Origin: Chelonoidis abingdonii
Taxonomy: Eukaryota > Chordata > Testudines > Testudinidae
Reading direction: 5' to 3'
Length of the DNA stretch: 64,000 nucleotides
Assembly: GCF_003597395.2 (NCBI RefSeq)
Contig: NC_133776.1
Span: 39,227,744 to 39,291,743 of the forward strand
Part shown: piece by piece, positions 11,827-23,898 of the stretch
Layout: each line of letters opens with the position of its first letter
Position numbering within the stretch: the first letter of the stretch is position 1
The notes under the pieces: model-generated
The model's input: the letters and a program-made list of their open reading frames with translations, nothing else
What the model was told of the DNA's origin: nothing
Database searches by the model: none
Made by a program: the position numbers and the translations under genes

Positions 11827-14800
11827 CATAATTTGTAATTTGGAGGTAGTGATCTTTTTCCTGATTCTTATGCTAATCCTCTCGTCCTCCAAGAACTAGA
11901 AAGAATGAAGAGCTAAGATGAATTAATGTTTATGGAATTGTTGGTTTTGATTAGTAAAAGTGTTCACGATTTTTGTAAGCGAGAAAGCAAATCCACTGAA
12001 CAATGAAAATTGGAAGCTTTTTTTGTTTTTGTTTTATATTGCCGCTCCTCTTGTAAAAACTACAAGTCAACACAAATATTTTTTACAGTCAACAAAAGTA
12101 TTTTTGGGGAACAGATACTGGGTTGTTTCTCCGGCCTCACCCCAAAGCCATCCTAGGAAGCTGTAATTTAAGTATTTTTGAAAAGCATGGGATAGCAACT
12201 GCAGTATGAGCCTGATGCTGCATACCTTATATATGTGATTGGTGTGACTGACTGTAGTGGGCAGGAGAACTTGTGTGAATCAGTGCTACTTGAGCAAGTA
12301 AGGATGGCAACAATGTTTGTCTCTACCTGACACAGGCCATTGAAATTAATGGAAAGAGTTGGGTTATGGATCAGAGTTGGGTTGTGGGTCAGGTGCATTG
12401 CAGAACTGAGTTTGCATTGTGATAAATTGGTACATTTTACACATCTCTGGTGGGTTAAAAGTGCCATAAAAGACAGTATATTCTCCCACCAGGAAATACC
12501 CCTTTCCTGTGGTTTCTCTGAATGGCATCTAGGCCAGCTGTGTTGACTTTACAATGCTCTGCCCCCCTTGTCGTCCATAGACTAAGGAGCATGCCAGGGT
12601 ATGGCTTTAGGACATAGCTGGCACACCAGTGCAATCCTCTATTCTCAGTGGATGCAGTGGTCTAGAGGGGTCATTGTAGCTGAGCATAAATCAGAGTAGC
12701 TTTGAAATTGCTCTAACTCAACCCAGGAACCAAGCAATTAGTTCCCTGCCATCCCCAGAATATGGAGAGCTACAAAGGTGGCAGAAATTCTGTTTTATCC
12801 AGGTTCATACAGTGCATCCATCATCATGATATCTGAGCCACTTCTGTCTTCTCCCCTCCATCCGTGTATTCAGTATGGCTCTTATGGGATGGAGACTCAG
12901 GAGCAGCAGAATGTGTGAGTATTTGTATCTTTTTAACAAAAGTCTGCGCAGATGGTTCAGAGCACAGGTGCAGTTGGAGTTTGAAGACTGAAATGATGTT
13001 AATTTCAAGTAGTGGGTCACAACACAATTGTAAGTAGTCTAAATGGATAGAGCAAGTGGTTTTCTTCAGACCACTTTACATGTTTGCTTTTTAGTCATTC
13101 ATACCAAGGGCAAAAGCTTGCAAACATCCTCAGCGTTTCTTGAAGTCAGTGGGAGTGGATGGTGCTCAGCACCTTGCAGGATGACTCCTAGCTGGATTAA
13201 TGCAAATTGTTGGCTACTTTGGACTACTTTGTTTAAATCCAAACTATAGCTTGGTCATGCTAGATGTGTTGCAGTGGCTGTACGTGCTATACATTAGTCT
13301 GTACTGTTTTATTATAAAGCAATCCGTGTCTCAAATAAGTATGCAGTATTGATGCCAAAGTATCATGAATATAGGGTTGTCATTGGTATAAAAGCTTCAT
13401 AAGAAGGACAAATAACTGCTTCATTCCTGGAAGAGGAAATAGACACTGGCGGTGATTGATATTGACAAAGTATCTAGTTAATTTTTGAACCATTTGCTTG
13501 CATAGAAAGTTAAAAGCTGATCTCAGACTGTCCATGACATCTGGAGGATAAGCTAGATTATTAAATTTCAATCTATCAGTTTGTTTCATCTTTCAAGAGG
13601 ACCATTCAAATCATACAGTGACAACCCTGGTGTTTGAAATTCACCTTGTGAGTCCTTCAGTGATGCCTTCCCCTTTTAAAGAACACACGTTATCTGTCTG
13701 AATTAGCAGTCCAACTGAGAACCTTAGTCGTCCCAAATTTGCATTCCAAAATAAATTCAAGCTCTTTCAGAATTAGTGCACTTTGATAGTGCAGAGTATA
13801 TTATCAGCTGCTTTGTGCAGACCTTAGACAGTTTTCTCGAAACACCACCACACACTGATACCTTTTTAAAAGCATGCATTGTTTTTTAATTATTTTTTAA
13901 AATATTTTTTACAGTTTTGTTGTCCTGGGTTATTTCACTATTTTAAGCTCGTGACAGCTCTTCAGACTGGGACAATTTTTTCATTCAAATAGAATTGTAG
14001 AAGCAGAATTATCTTTTAAGACTCAAAAATAGCACTGTAGTAGAAACCAGAACAGTATTGGAAACTCCAAATCTTAAAAACATTTAAATTAAAAAAAAAA
14101 AAGTGTTTTTGTCTCTTTATCACTCATGTCATGTTTTCAAGCTTTGCTCCACAATCAGCAAGGCTTCAGTTCAGTTCTTTCTTTAAAAAAAAAAAAAAAG
14201 TTGAGGTTCTCACATAATCCAGTTGTCTCCCAGATCTGAGGCTTAAAAAAACATCCATGAGAGGTGGCAATAGTGATTTCCCTTGCCCATAATACAACAC
14301 ATGGTAGCCAGTTTCCATGTATCATTTGAATCTGATTTCCTTATCAGTCTTCTCAGGGCGCAGTACAAAGGCCCGATTCTCTGTTCATTTACATCTGTGT
14401 AACTCCGTTGATTTTAAGTCTGTTGATTTCTTACTCCTAATGTACATTGGTGTAAGTGTGAGAAGAATCTGACTTCCTATTTTTAGAATGGTCCCATTAG
14501 AGTAGTAAGCAGATTATTAAGATATAAAATTACTTTTGATTTTTTATGGATATATGGAGGTAATTATTTTTGTTTGTTTAGATTTCCTATCTCTAACTAA
14601 TTATATTATCTCTTCCATAGGAAATTGCTGCTAGTTCTTCCATTACTGAACTGTGTAGTGCCAAAATTCCTGGAAATATTCAGATAGGATTTAAGACCCG
14701 GATGTATATTGTTTTATTGTAGCTTCAAAAATACATGAGCTTTTGGGTTGATTTATTTTCTTTCTTTTTGGAAGTAGAAACAGGCTTAATGCTATGCAGA

Positions 14801-17718
14801 ATGTGCACGGTGATCAGAACTTTATAGGCATATGTAGTAATTCAACTAATGTGGAAACTAAACCTATGCGTGCCAGAGATTTAAAAGTGGGTTCTGATGT
14901 TAAAACCAAGCCAGCAAGTCATATTCTGTATTTGTTTTAACATTTTGTGGAATTATTTGTTGGTTGTTTAAAGTTCCCATAGCTATTAAATCCTGGGAGT
15001 GCACTGACATGACACAGTATGTGAGCTGTTATTTGTGGGGTGTTTCATAGACAGCTATTCTTTGACCTTGCCCGATATGAGGATTTTAGACTTCCTTATC
15101 TGGATTACTGACTGCCCTCTTTCTGTATCTCACTTTCACCTTAGCTTTCTAAAAATGCAGTGGCAAATCAGATTGCATTAATGGAAAATGCCATGCCCCA
15201 GAAAACAGCTTTAACTGCTGACAGAATGGACTGATGGAATCAAGGCTGGTAGGATACGCTATTTTTGACTGTGAAAAGGGCGTATTTTAATGGCTTGCTG
15301 AAGGTCCATGATGTGATTTCGTGTTCTTTCTTGTTAATCATTTTTGGCTGTTATTGACTATAATGGATGTTGTTAACATTTAAACATTTTATCAGACAGA
15401 AGTGTCTTCTTTTGTTCTAAATCTAAAACAGGTAGACGTTTGTCTGATCCTTGTAGTTTTCTAAAATAATAAATAACAGCTGATAGGGAGGAATTTGCCA
15501 AGATCTGTAGAAGTATGAAGCCAAAATTCGTTATTACACAAAAAGTATTTGGGCTTTGCACCAGCTTAAAAAGATACTTGTGCTAATCATCAGTTTGTGC
15601 AACGGTACTGCTTGTTCCAGCCTTGGTGTATGTCTCTAATAACATCTGATTCAGACTGATTCCCACAAGCTTTATGATTTATTACCCGCAGAGGCTGGAA
15701 TGTGTGGATGTGATGTATATTTTTTACTTTATTAACACCTGATACTTTGTTTCTTCAAGGCAGTGCCTTTTCCTCCCCCCTTTCCCTCCACCTCCTGCTT
15801 CCAACCCACGCAGGTGAAATTTCATAAGCATTTAATCATTGCTCATATCTCAAGCATCTGGACACACCTTTCTAATTGTCATTTATATCCGACTGTCATT
15901 GCCTGTGGCAGTTACAGAGCTCACATTTCCACATAATTTGCTGCGAAACAGTTTAGTAAGTTACTAATACACATCAGCAAAGAAGCCCCAAGAATCTGAA
16001 GTTATGATTGTGCTCATTCTTGTATTGTTTTCAGGAGGGGGATGCTAAAAATCAGTCTCATAGCATTGCTGCTGCATATTTTGCACATAGGGAAGGATTT
16101 CGGAGCTAGAAAACTTTGACCTTGAATGCTATAGTTCTTTGAATTGCAAATACTTTGTTTTATTGGCTCTGTATGTGCAAGTGAAGGTGGATAAGTTCTG
16201 AAGCAGTGTGTTTAAACTCCCTGTTGCAGAATTTTGTGCACAACTGACTTATAAGTCAGCATTAATGATGCTAACATGCAGGTAGCTATTAAAGTATTTA
16301 GATGCTGAGGCTGCTGCTTAACAACAGGTCTGGGAAATCTTTTACTGTGACAGGGCAGCTGTTTTGTCTTGTGTACTCAGCCTCTTGTAACACTTACTTT
16401 CTGCATGATGCTGTGTGCTTACATGAGTGGAGGAATTCTCTTGGATCTCTGCTATTCTTGTTCTTTCAGCAGAGCAAACTGCAGATCAGAATTCTGATGG
16501 AGAGCCCAACATTTTCAATGAAGAACCTCAGTTCTCTTGCACAGCATTGAGATGCACTGAATCAGGACAGCATCACAAGCCTGGTTTTGAGGAGTTTTGT
16601 GCTGTAAACAAGTTGAACAGAGCGGTTGCTGCGCATGAATGACCCCCTTTGTTCTCCTTTCTCTATTAGTTTAAAGCAATTGGGAACTAGAATCCATTCT
16701 CACTTTGATTTGCACCTAGGTATCGCACTCCAGTGAAGCCCTGAAGCAAACATCCAGGTGATGGTGTATTTTTCAGTATGCAGCACATCAACTAGAATTG
16801 TCATTAAATATTTGTATGGTCAGACCTGGCTTTATGTTGATAAAGGTGATTTATGCCGGTGTTCCAACAGATTGATGTACCTTCTCCACTGAATTAGATG
16901 CAATTTAAAAAATAGCCCTTTTTAAGTGGCATGTTAACAAAATGTAGGCAGAAACATACAAATAATATAGGAAAATATCCATGGTTTCTCCCCATTTAGT
17001 GATTGATCTCAAATACCCAGTTAGTTTTGCACTGGCACAGTATAAATTTAGTGAACCATTATTGGCTGCTATTTGGCTTCACCTTTACGTGGAGAAAAAA
17101 ACTGCATAGCGAATAAAGTTTGACACATCAGACATGCCATAACTAATTCATTGCAGTCACCGCTTTCCCTCTCTACTCCTCGCACTCCTAAACTGTGTTA
17201 GTTTTTTTCTGTTACTTTTTAATAGAAAACACTGTGTTTGTGTCCTCAGATGCATTTTTTAACAAATGAGCAGAAGCAAGGAAAACTCTTGTCTATTAAC
17301 TAATTGTCCCTAAAAAATCAGGGAAATCAATGCTTATGTTGCAGTACTATGCACCAATTTTATTTGAGTGAATTTAGCAGGTAAATGAATGTTTCAAATA
17401 ATATAGGGTTACCATGTTACAAATTTAAGTAAATATTACAGAGTTTATAATTAAACAGAAAGCCAGTGCTCTCTTTGCAGTATCCAGAGGGATAGTAGTG
17501 GAAATAACATTTTGGTAAATACATCGTATGAAAAATTATTTTCGGGGTTTGTGGACAGCATATGTAGAGATATATTTCAGATATGTAAACTTTGAAGATG
17601 TTGATTACCCATTAAGGGAAAATGCTACTAGTAAAGGAAATTACTGTGGGCATGATCTTGCAAACACATCCTGCTGGTCACAGTAAGTACTACAGTGAGT
17701 GGTCCCTCATTCTCCTTC
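11827..17718. other. Transposon-poor intron stretch, 5.9 kb
   Basis: Only the hairpin at 14373-14475 is recognisable, with a possible decayed one near 13138 (TTGAAGTCAGTGGGAGTGG). Poly-A/T runs occur near 14090 and 14185. No open frame shows a protein domain. The scarcity of mobile elements makes it a reasonable place to look for conserved non-coding sequence. Confidence 0.5.
14373..14475. repeat. Short hairpin element
   Basis: GCCCGATTCTCTGTTCATTTACATCTGTG on the left is mirrored by TACATTGGTGTAAGTGTGAGAAGAATCTG on the right, around GTTGATTTTAAG. Confidence 0.65.
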
Positions 17719-18522
17719 CTCTACAGCAGTGGTCCCCAACGTTTTTGTGGCCAATAGCACATTCATGTTTTCAGAAGAGTGTGGCGGGTGCCAACAATTT
17801 TTCAAGGCTTATTTTGTATTTGTACATTAAATAATACAAAAACATCATATTTAGTATTACATAATATATGAAGCCATAAGATTAAAAAGGGTAATTTTAC
17901 ATGTAAAAGATATTAATTAAAGTATTCGGCAATTACTCTTTTCACCTTACAGTGTGAATTTTCACTTTTTTATCTACCTGTAAGAAAAATTAAGGAGTTT
18001 TTACAAAATAAATATCATAAACAGTTTTCATTGTACTTATTTTAAAAAAGTAAAACATTGTTGAACTGCTGGTCCAAATATATTTATTATTCTTATTTTA
18101 ACATAGATAGCCAGTTATGGTTAATGAAAAATATTCTTTGTATTTTTACTTATATCTGGATTTCAATAAACAAACAAATATGAAAAAAATTAATCATACG
18201 CACTCATCAGCGCTTAATGGAAAATAGGTATCATTAATTCACGTGGTTTTTCTAATAAAGTCAGTGTGATTTTTGGCACTGCATTTCTTCAGCCAATTTT
18301 TCGTAGTTGGGAGAGTAGGATGATATTCCCATTCATAAAGCAATCACCAAGATGAGCATCTGTAAGTCAAGATCTGTATTTTGATTTTATGATGTTCGTT
18401 GTAGAAAACAGAACTTCGCATAGATAAGTGGAACTGAAATAAGGTTTTATTTTGTATGCTACATTTTTTAAGGCAGGAAACTTTTTTCAGTCAACCAGAT
18501 TCCAAAAGTTTTCATCTGTTGC

Positions 18523-18783
18523 TTAGGATTTTAGAACAATATAAATTTGAAGGTCCAAAATATCCAGTTCTGCGTCTTCTGTTCTTACTTGAATGAGACT
18601 CGCAATTGATGTAGCCATTTCTGTTACCTCTATTTGGCAAGTAAAACGATTCACAAGAAAGGCAAATACAGGATCAATGATGGTTAACTGTTGAAATCTC
18701 TTTTCAGATTGTTCCAGAAGTGTTTGAATGTGGATAACAAATGGTGATGGGTTGAAATCACTGTCACATAGTATTTTCTTCAT
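18523..18783 (-). pseudogene. hAT transposase, C-terminal fragment
   Basis: The 86-aa open piece contains LLEQSEKRFQQL and VTEMATSIASLIQVRTEDAE. The position after the catalytic fragments and the helical character fit the region leading to the hAT dimerisation domain. Sequence between about 18784 and 19190 also reads as transposase-like in other frames but is interrupted by stops. Assignment rests on order and wording, not on a single decisive motif. Confidence 0.65.
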
Positions 18784-19190
18784 ACTTGGGGAAATGTACG
18801 AGAAACTTTGTCTTCATTTGTGACATCCACAAGATCAGTTTTGCTTTGAATGATTTTACAGAACCTATCATTTGAGTCACATGTTTTGTCTTTTCCCTGG
18901 AGCTCAAGATTTAAAATGTTCAATTTGTCAGTGATGTCAGCAAGAAAAGCCAAGTCCATTAACCAGCTGGAGTCTTCTAGTTGCTCGAAGTTCTGATTTG
19001 TGGACTACAGAAGTTGTTTGATCTCTTCAATTAGGTTTAAAAACGTGCAAGAACTTTACCTTTGCTCAGCCATCGTACTTCTGTGTGCAAGATAAGATCA
19101 GATTATCATCAACATCTTCCAATAGGGCCTTAAAAAGTCAGTGTTGCAAAGGTTTCGCTTGAATATAGTTAATTATTTTAATAACAACAT

Positions 19191-19385
19191 TCATGACGTG
19201 TTGAAAAGAAAGAACTTTGACGCACAAAGCTTCTTGGTGGATAAGACATAAAGCTTCTTGCAGTGATAAGACATAAAGTTCAGAAAGGATTCATTCTTCT
19301 TACAGAGTGCAATGAATCCATTGGCGCTGCCCCTCATTGCTGGTGCCCCATCAGTGGTGATTGCAGACAGCTTGTGTAGTGGCAT
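19191..19385 (-). pseudogene. hAT transposase, middle fragment with TDGAPAM motif
   Basis: A 64-aa piece contains LSAITTDGAPAMRGSANGF. TDGAP-x-M followed by G is a second conserved block of hAT transposases, close to the second catalytic aspartate. It sits downstream (in minus-strand sense) of the DESTD fragment, as expected, but in a different frame after a break near 19386-19439. The end of the piece around 19200-19265 contains a short local duplication (the word AAGCTTCTTG and a nearby GATAAGACATAAAG occur twice), so it is disrupted. Confidence 0.82.
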
Positions 19386-19439
19386 ATTAATTGATGCTGT
19401 GTATGATTTGAATAAATTATAGATGTCCTCACCCTTTGT

Positions 19440-19907
19440 TCACCCTTTCATAGGCAATACTTTTAGTAACTCTTCTTTTACGGTGAAGTCACTAAATACC
19501 ATCCTCACCATAACTGCCAACTGCACTGTATCCGATATATCTGTCGACTCATCAAATAGCAGTGAAAACCAGTCACATATTTCCAAGTCATCCTTTAGCT
19601 GAGTTTGCATGTCGCTTGAAATTGCATGTATCCTCCTTGTAAATGTGTTGTCTGGTAACTGCAAGTCTTGTATTGACGACAAAATCTCATGCTTGTTAGG
19701 AAATCCTTGAAACAGGCAATCAGCACCAGTCAAAAATGCTTCCTTCAACAATTCACCATCTTGAAAGAGTTTTTTCTTCTTTGCGAGCAGACGAGCAATT
19801 TTAAAGGAAGCAATAGTAGCACTTTTAGACTTTACCACTTGTCTAGTGAAAACAGATTGCTGGGCTGATAGGTTTGATTTGAGCTGATTAATTTTCTTCT
19901 TTCTCAA
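19440..19907 (-). pseudogene. hAT transposase, central catalytic region (open fragment, 155 aa)
   Basis: This is the longest surviving open stretch of the transposase. It begins with a basic segment (RKKKINQLKSNL) and continues with a helical stretch. It includes FSLLFDESTDISDTVQLAV, in which DESTD (residues 119-123; bases 19539-19553) is the hallmark of hAT transposases and of host proteins derived from them, such as GTF2IRD2, ZBED5 and FAM200. The aspartate in this motif belongs to the RNase-H-like catalytic core. The following region continues in another frame. The family is confident, the exact clade inferred. Confidence 0.88.
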
Positions 19908-20110
19908 CTCAGATTTAAGTGGACGGCTAATGTCAAAAGAGCCATGATTAGTTTGGAAATGGCGTTCGACATTGTGTTATTTTGGCACAGCAACAGCACC
20001 CCCGCACAATAAGCAAACACATTTCTCTTTATTTTCAATAAAACAATCGGATTCTTCCCACTCTCTGCCTTGAAATAATACGTAAGTTGTCTTTTATTTG
20101 AACCACTCAT
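19904..20110 (-). pseudogene. hAT transposase, N-terminal/BED-finger region (broken)
   Basis: The fragment begins MSGSNKR on the minus strand. A zinc-finger-like region follows: in a neighbouring frame a cysteine and an H-x4-H pair can be picked out between about 20020 and 19935. They are separated by a one-base frame change and an in-frame TAA, so the BED-type finger that normally binds the transposon ends is not encoded intact. It lies directly upstream of the 19440-19907 fragment, overlapping it by 4 bases in a different frame. This is a decayed transposable-element gene, not a host gene. Confidence 0.75.
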
Positions 20111-20329
20111 CTTGGGGCAAAATGTTAAAAAAATAATAAATCACAAAGCACAAGAAAACAGCAGTATCAGTGCAGCGGAAGAATACTCACATACAAGTCT
20201 GGCTCCAGGAACCAGTTGAGCAAGCACGTGATTGGGACAGTACATGCTACGGGGCGGCATTCCCTGCATTCTGCAGAGTCGGAGCATTTTTTTTTTTGCC
20301 AGCAGTTCTGGGTAGTTCAGAGAGAAGCC

Positions 20330-20900
20330 GCAAGGACAGAGAATACTGGCGCCCGCAGTGTGGAGCCCTGGAGTATTCTGTCCCCAACAGGCGCAGGGCC
20401 CTGGCTTCTCTCCCCTGCTAGGCACTAGGCGGGCCCTGCGACTGCCGGGGACAGAGAACACCAGCGCCTGCAGCCCACAGCCTGCAGCCCCAGAGTTCTC
20501 TGTCCCCAGCAGACGTGGGGCCCTGGCTTCTCCCTGGCTTGAGCTGCGGCCGTGCGCCTGCTGGGGACTGAGAACACCGACGCCCGCAGTCTGCAGACCC
20601 GGAGTTCTCTGTCCCTGTCAGGGGCGAGGCCACGGCTTCTCTCCGTCTTCAAAGCCAGAGAGAAGCTGCAGCCCTGCGCCTACCGGGGACCGAGAACACC
20701 AGTGCCCGCAGTCTGCAGCCCCGGTGTTCTCTGTCCCCAGCAGGGGAGGGGCCGTGGCTTCTCTCCAGCTTCAAAGCCAGAGGGAAGCTGCAGCCCCGCA
20801 CCTGCCAGGGACAGAGAACGCCGTCACCAGCGCCTGCAGCCTGCGGCCCCTAGAGTTCTGTGTCCCTGGCAGACGCGGGGCCATGGCTTATATCCCCTGT
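20330..20900. repeat. GC-rich minisatellite (about 5 units of 115-122 bp) inside the hAT element
   Basis: The word GACAGAGAA/GACTGAGAA/GACCGAGAA recurs at about 20336, 20451, 20567, 20689 and 20811, a spacing of 115, 116, 122 and 122 bases. Each is followed by a GCCYGCAG-rich stretch, then GTTCTCTGTCCC, then GGCTTCTC. The array is CpG-rich in an otherwise AT-rich setting and lies just upstream of the transposase start. The long + strand open frame here (20358-21110) is a by-product of the repeat and is not a gene. Confidence 0.88.
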
Positions 20901-20983
20901 TGGGCACTAGGTGGGCACACAGAAATGCCCCGGCGGGCGCCATGGCACCCGCAGGCTCCATGTTGGGGACCACTGCTCTACAG

Positions 20984-21123
20984 GCTCAGCCATACCAATA
21001 TAACGTGTTTTTATATCACTAAAACTGTCTCTACAAGGCGAGGGAGGTGGGATAGCCTGTACTGTTTTAACTATCCAGTACAGCCACAGAAACTATACCA
21101 GTATAATTAAAGCAGTACAGCTA

Positions 21124-21154
<31 letters not shown>

Positions 21155-21572
21155 AAAGAGATCTCACTTTGATATGGATCAGAGAGAAAGAATGCTAAAG
21201 AAAATCAGTAGCAGTCTGTCCTGTGGTAAGCAGTTCAGCTGGTAGTACATGTTTGCAGTTTGGGGTACCCAGGACAATGCAATGCTTTGTACTAATGCAA
21301 ACCTGCCGTTGATGGCAATGGGACTTTTCACCTGAAAAGAGCAGCAGCATCAGGTCCCAGTTAATGAAATGGGAAGCGAGCTGTTTTTTTGGTAATCATT
21401 TTCTTTTTCACAGAACAATAAAATTTTCTAGCTACTGATCTAAAAAACTAAATATCAAAATCTCTGCTTACAATGAGACTGATAACATGAAGCATTTGCT
21501 CTTTCTAAGGTCACTGTGCTTCTGTGAAAACAGTGTTTTGTGTAGTGTTACTTTGCATCTTCACAAACTTCA
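20984..21572. other. Intron stretch between hAT and CR1
   Basis: Holds the GT/GA microsatellite; 21000-21110 has an inverted pair of ACTGT.../ACAGT-type words but no defined element. Confidence 0.5.
21127..21160. repeat. GT/GA microsatellite
   Basis: A GT dinucleotide run passes directly into a GA run. Confidence 0.95.
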
Positions 21573-23270
21573 CTGAGTCCTAGAGTTTAAGACCAGAAGG
21601 GACCACCAGATCATCTGACCTCTTGTATATCACAGGTCACCAGCAGCACCCAGCACTCACACACTATACCCAACCATGGAAATCAGACCAAAGGCCTTGG
21701 CTACACTTGCGAGTTACAGCTCAATAAAGCAGCCCTGGGCACCCTCACTCCCTGTCCACATTGGCAAGGCATGTAGAGCGCTCTGACTCCGCAGCTACAG
21801 CGCTGCTGGTACTCCACCTCGGTTAGTGGAATAACGTTTGCTGTGCCCCCACTGGAGCACCGCGGCGCAAGTGTGAACGAGGTGTTGTGCTGTGATCAGC
21901 CTCTGGAAACATCCCATAATCGCCTTAAGTCAAGTGTCCACTCTTGTCATTGTTGTGAAATCGGGGCTTCAGGAATGTGGAAATGCCCTTTCAAAGCTCC
22001 ATACTGCTGCTTATCAGCTCCGAGAAAAGCAAACATTTACTGTTTGCTTTGAGTGAGTGAGAGAGAGGTGGGGGGCGGGGAGAGAACGGGGGTCTGAACT
22101 TACAAGACAGCCTGCTAAGACACTCTCAGCACCCCAAAACCCCACTCTCTCTCCCCCCACATACACACAAAACACTCCCTGTCACACTCCAAACCTCGCC
22201 CCCCCCATTTGAAAAGCACGTTGCAGTCACTTGCATGCTGGGATAACTGTCCACAATGTACCTCTCCCAATGCCACTGCAAGTGCCGCAAATGGGGCCAT
22301 GCCAGTGAGCTTGAAGCTGTCAGTGTGGACAGACCGCAGTGCTTTACCTACTGCGCTCTACAAAGTCAGGTTTAACTCACAGCATTCTACATCTGCAAGT
22401 GTAGCCATGCCCAAAGTATTACAACTCTCAGGAGACTGGATGTGTACCACAGGCAGAGAATAGGAGGGACTGAAGTGCACCAATGTCTAAGGCCTCTGCA
22501 GTGACAGGAAAGTAGTTAACTGTGATATGCCCAGATAATCCTGTCAAGTGACCTGCACTCCATGCTGTAAAGGAAGGTGAAAAAACCCCAAGGTCACTGC
22601 CAATCTGCCCCGGGGGAAATTCCATCCCGACTCCACATCTGGTGATCGGTTAGACCTTAAGCATGTGAGCAAGAACCAGCCAGGCAAGCACCTGAGAGAA
22701 AGCAAGCTCAGTGCCATTCAGAGACCTGGCTCTCTCAACCAGTGTCTTCATCTCCAGCCATCCTGAGAGCTTCAGAGGAAAGAGATTATCTTAAAAAAAG
22801 AAAGAAAACTGGAATACATTAAGTGGAGGGAAATCTCCTCCTGACCCTTGCAGGTGGCCCAACTGGAACCCTGAAGAACATAAGACATAAACCAAACGTG
22901 AGCCCCAGGACTGCTGAGCCCTGCCCGCTGCTCTCACAAATAACCCTCCCATACAATCATACTTATAGATTTGTCCAGCTCTCTCTCAAAGCCAATTAGT
23001 TTGTTTGGCCCCACAACGCCTATTGGGAGGCTGTTCCAGACCCTCACCCTTCTGATGGTTAGAAACCTTCTTATAATTTTCCGCCTGAATTTGTTCATGG
23101 CCAGCTTTGTTCTTGGGCCAGCATTATCCTTTAGCTTAAATAGCTCTTCACCCTCCCTGCTATTTACCCTCCTTAAGCATTTATAGAGAGTAATCATGTC
23201 TGAGAACAGCACATCTGAGGTTGTGTACACTAGTCTTTTAAACTGTCTAGATGTCTTTGCACACATCTCA
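21573..23270 (-). mobile_element. CR1 LINE, 3' end, minus strand, interrupted by a DNA element
   Basis: Read on the minus strand, a 110-aa open piece (23266-22934) carries DMITLYKCLRRVN, RRFLTIRRVRVWNSLP and a closing helix. This resembles the C-terminal end of CR1-type ORF2 proteins. About 640 bases of 3' UTR follow down to 21573, where the antisense text GAGTCCTAGAGTTTAAGACC-type marks the CR1 3' end. The copy is 5'-truncated. A 717-bp element splits the 3' UTR at 21694-22410. The family is confident, the subfamily not determined. Confidence 0.87.
21694..22410. mobile_element. Non-autonomous DNA element nested in the CR1, 717 bp
   Basis: The left end GCCTTGGCTACACTTGC and the right end GCAAGTGTAGCCATGC are inverted repeats. 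CCAAAG occurs on both sides (21688-21693 and 22411-22416), so removing the element rejoins the CR1 text GACCAAAG/TATTACA. The interior has further inverted similarity (GTCCACA near 21755, TGTGGAC near 22324). It has no transposase. The superfamily is uncertain: the duplication is 6 bp, or 8 bp with one mismatch. Confidence 0.8.
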
Positions 23271-23819
23271 TTGCAGTAGTGGTACTGTATTTGAAGTTGG
23301 GTTCATTTGAGTTTGGTCACAAAGTTACATAGAATGGAGAAATATTTTGTATAAAATTTCACATGGATTTGATAACAATCCTTCAGCAGGTAGATATATA
23401 AAGCGAGACATCTTGAAAAACATCTGCGGTCTCTTGGCAGAAATCTGGTAGCAGATATTTTTCCATGTGAATTTGGCATCAGTAAGAAATTGAAATATGT
23501 GTTTCGCAAGTGACACTCTTGTGCACACAAAAGCTAATTTATTTGTTTTGTTGAGTGTAAGGTTACCCTGTTAGTGATACACTAAAGCCTCATTGTGTAA
23601 AGCGGTCTTATGCACAGTTGGGATGTTACTGATAGCATTCTGTTAATCACTGCAGCAAAATTAAGTCTTAATATGGGTTATTGTAACTAGATAAAAGTAA
23701 TGTCATAAGAACTGTAAACTGATAGCTTTAATCACCTCAGAAAGACACCAGGCCAAATTCATAGGTGATGTGAGTTATATATCAGTAAGTAGGTATATAG
23801 AGAGTCTGAGAGTATCACA

Positions 23820-23898
23820 GGGCCAGATTCTCAGCAAGTGTAAATTGTCACGGCATCATTGAAATCAATGGAGCTTGGACCAACTGAGAATCTGGCTC
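23820..23898. repeat. Short hairpin element
   Basis: GGGCCAGATTCTCAG and CAACTGAGAATCTGGCTCT form the outer stem, around CATTGAAATCAATGG. One of the cleanest copies in the window. Confidence 0.78.

Larger units (their letters stand above)
17727..20975 (-). mobile_element. hAT DNA transposon (Buster-like), near full-length, transposase decayed
   Basis: Inverted termini CAGTGGTCCCCAAC (17727) and GTTGGGGACCACTG (ending 20975) are flanked by a perfect 8-bp target duplication CTCTACAG at 17719-17726 and 20976-20983. Inside, transposase fragments lie on the minus strand in the expected order from about 20110 down to 18523. A GC-rich tandem array fills the end upstream of the transposase, and an AT-rich stretch fills 17770-18500. 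The size (3,249 bp) suits a once-autonomous hAT element. Several stops and frame changes show it is dead. The TA at the centre of the target duplication and the transposase wording suggest the Buster branch; the family assignment is inferred. Confidence 0.93.

Noticed and set aside
20358..21110. 250-aa open frame on the + strand
   Set aside because: It runs through the CpG-rich tandem units of the hAT element and its residue repeats follow the DNA period. It is a repeat artefact.
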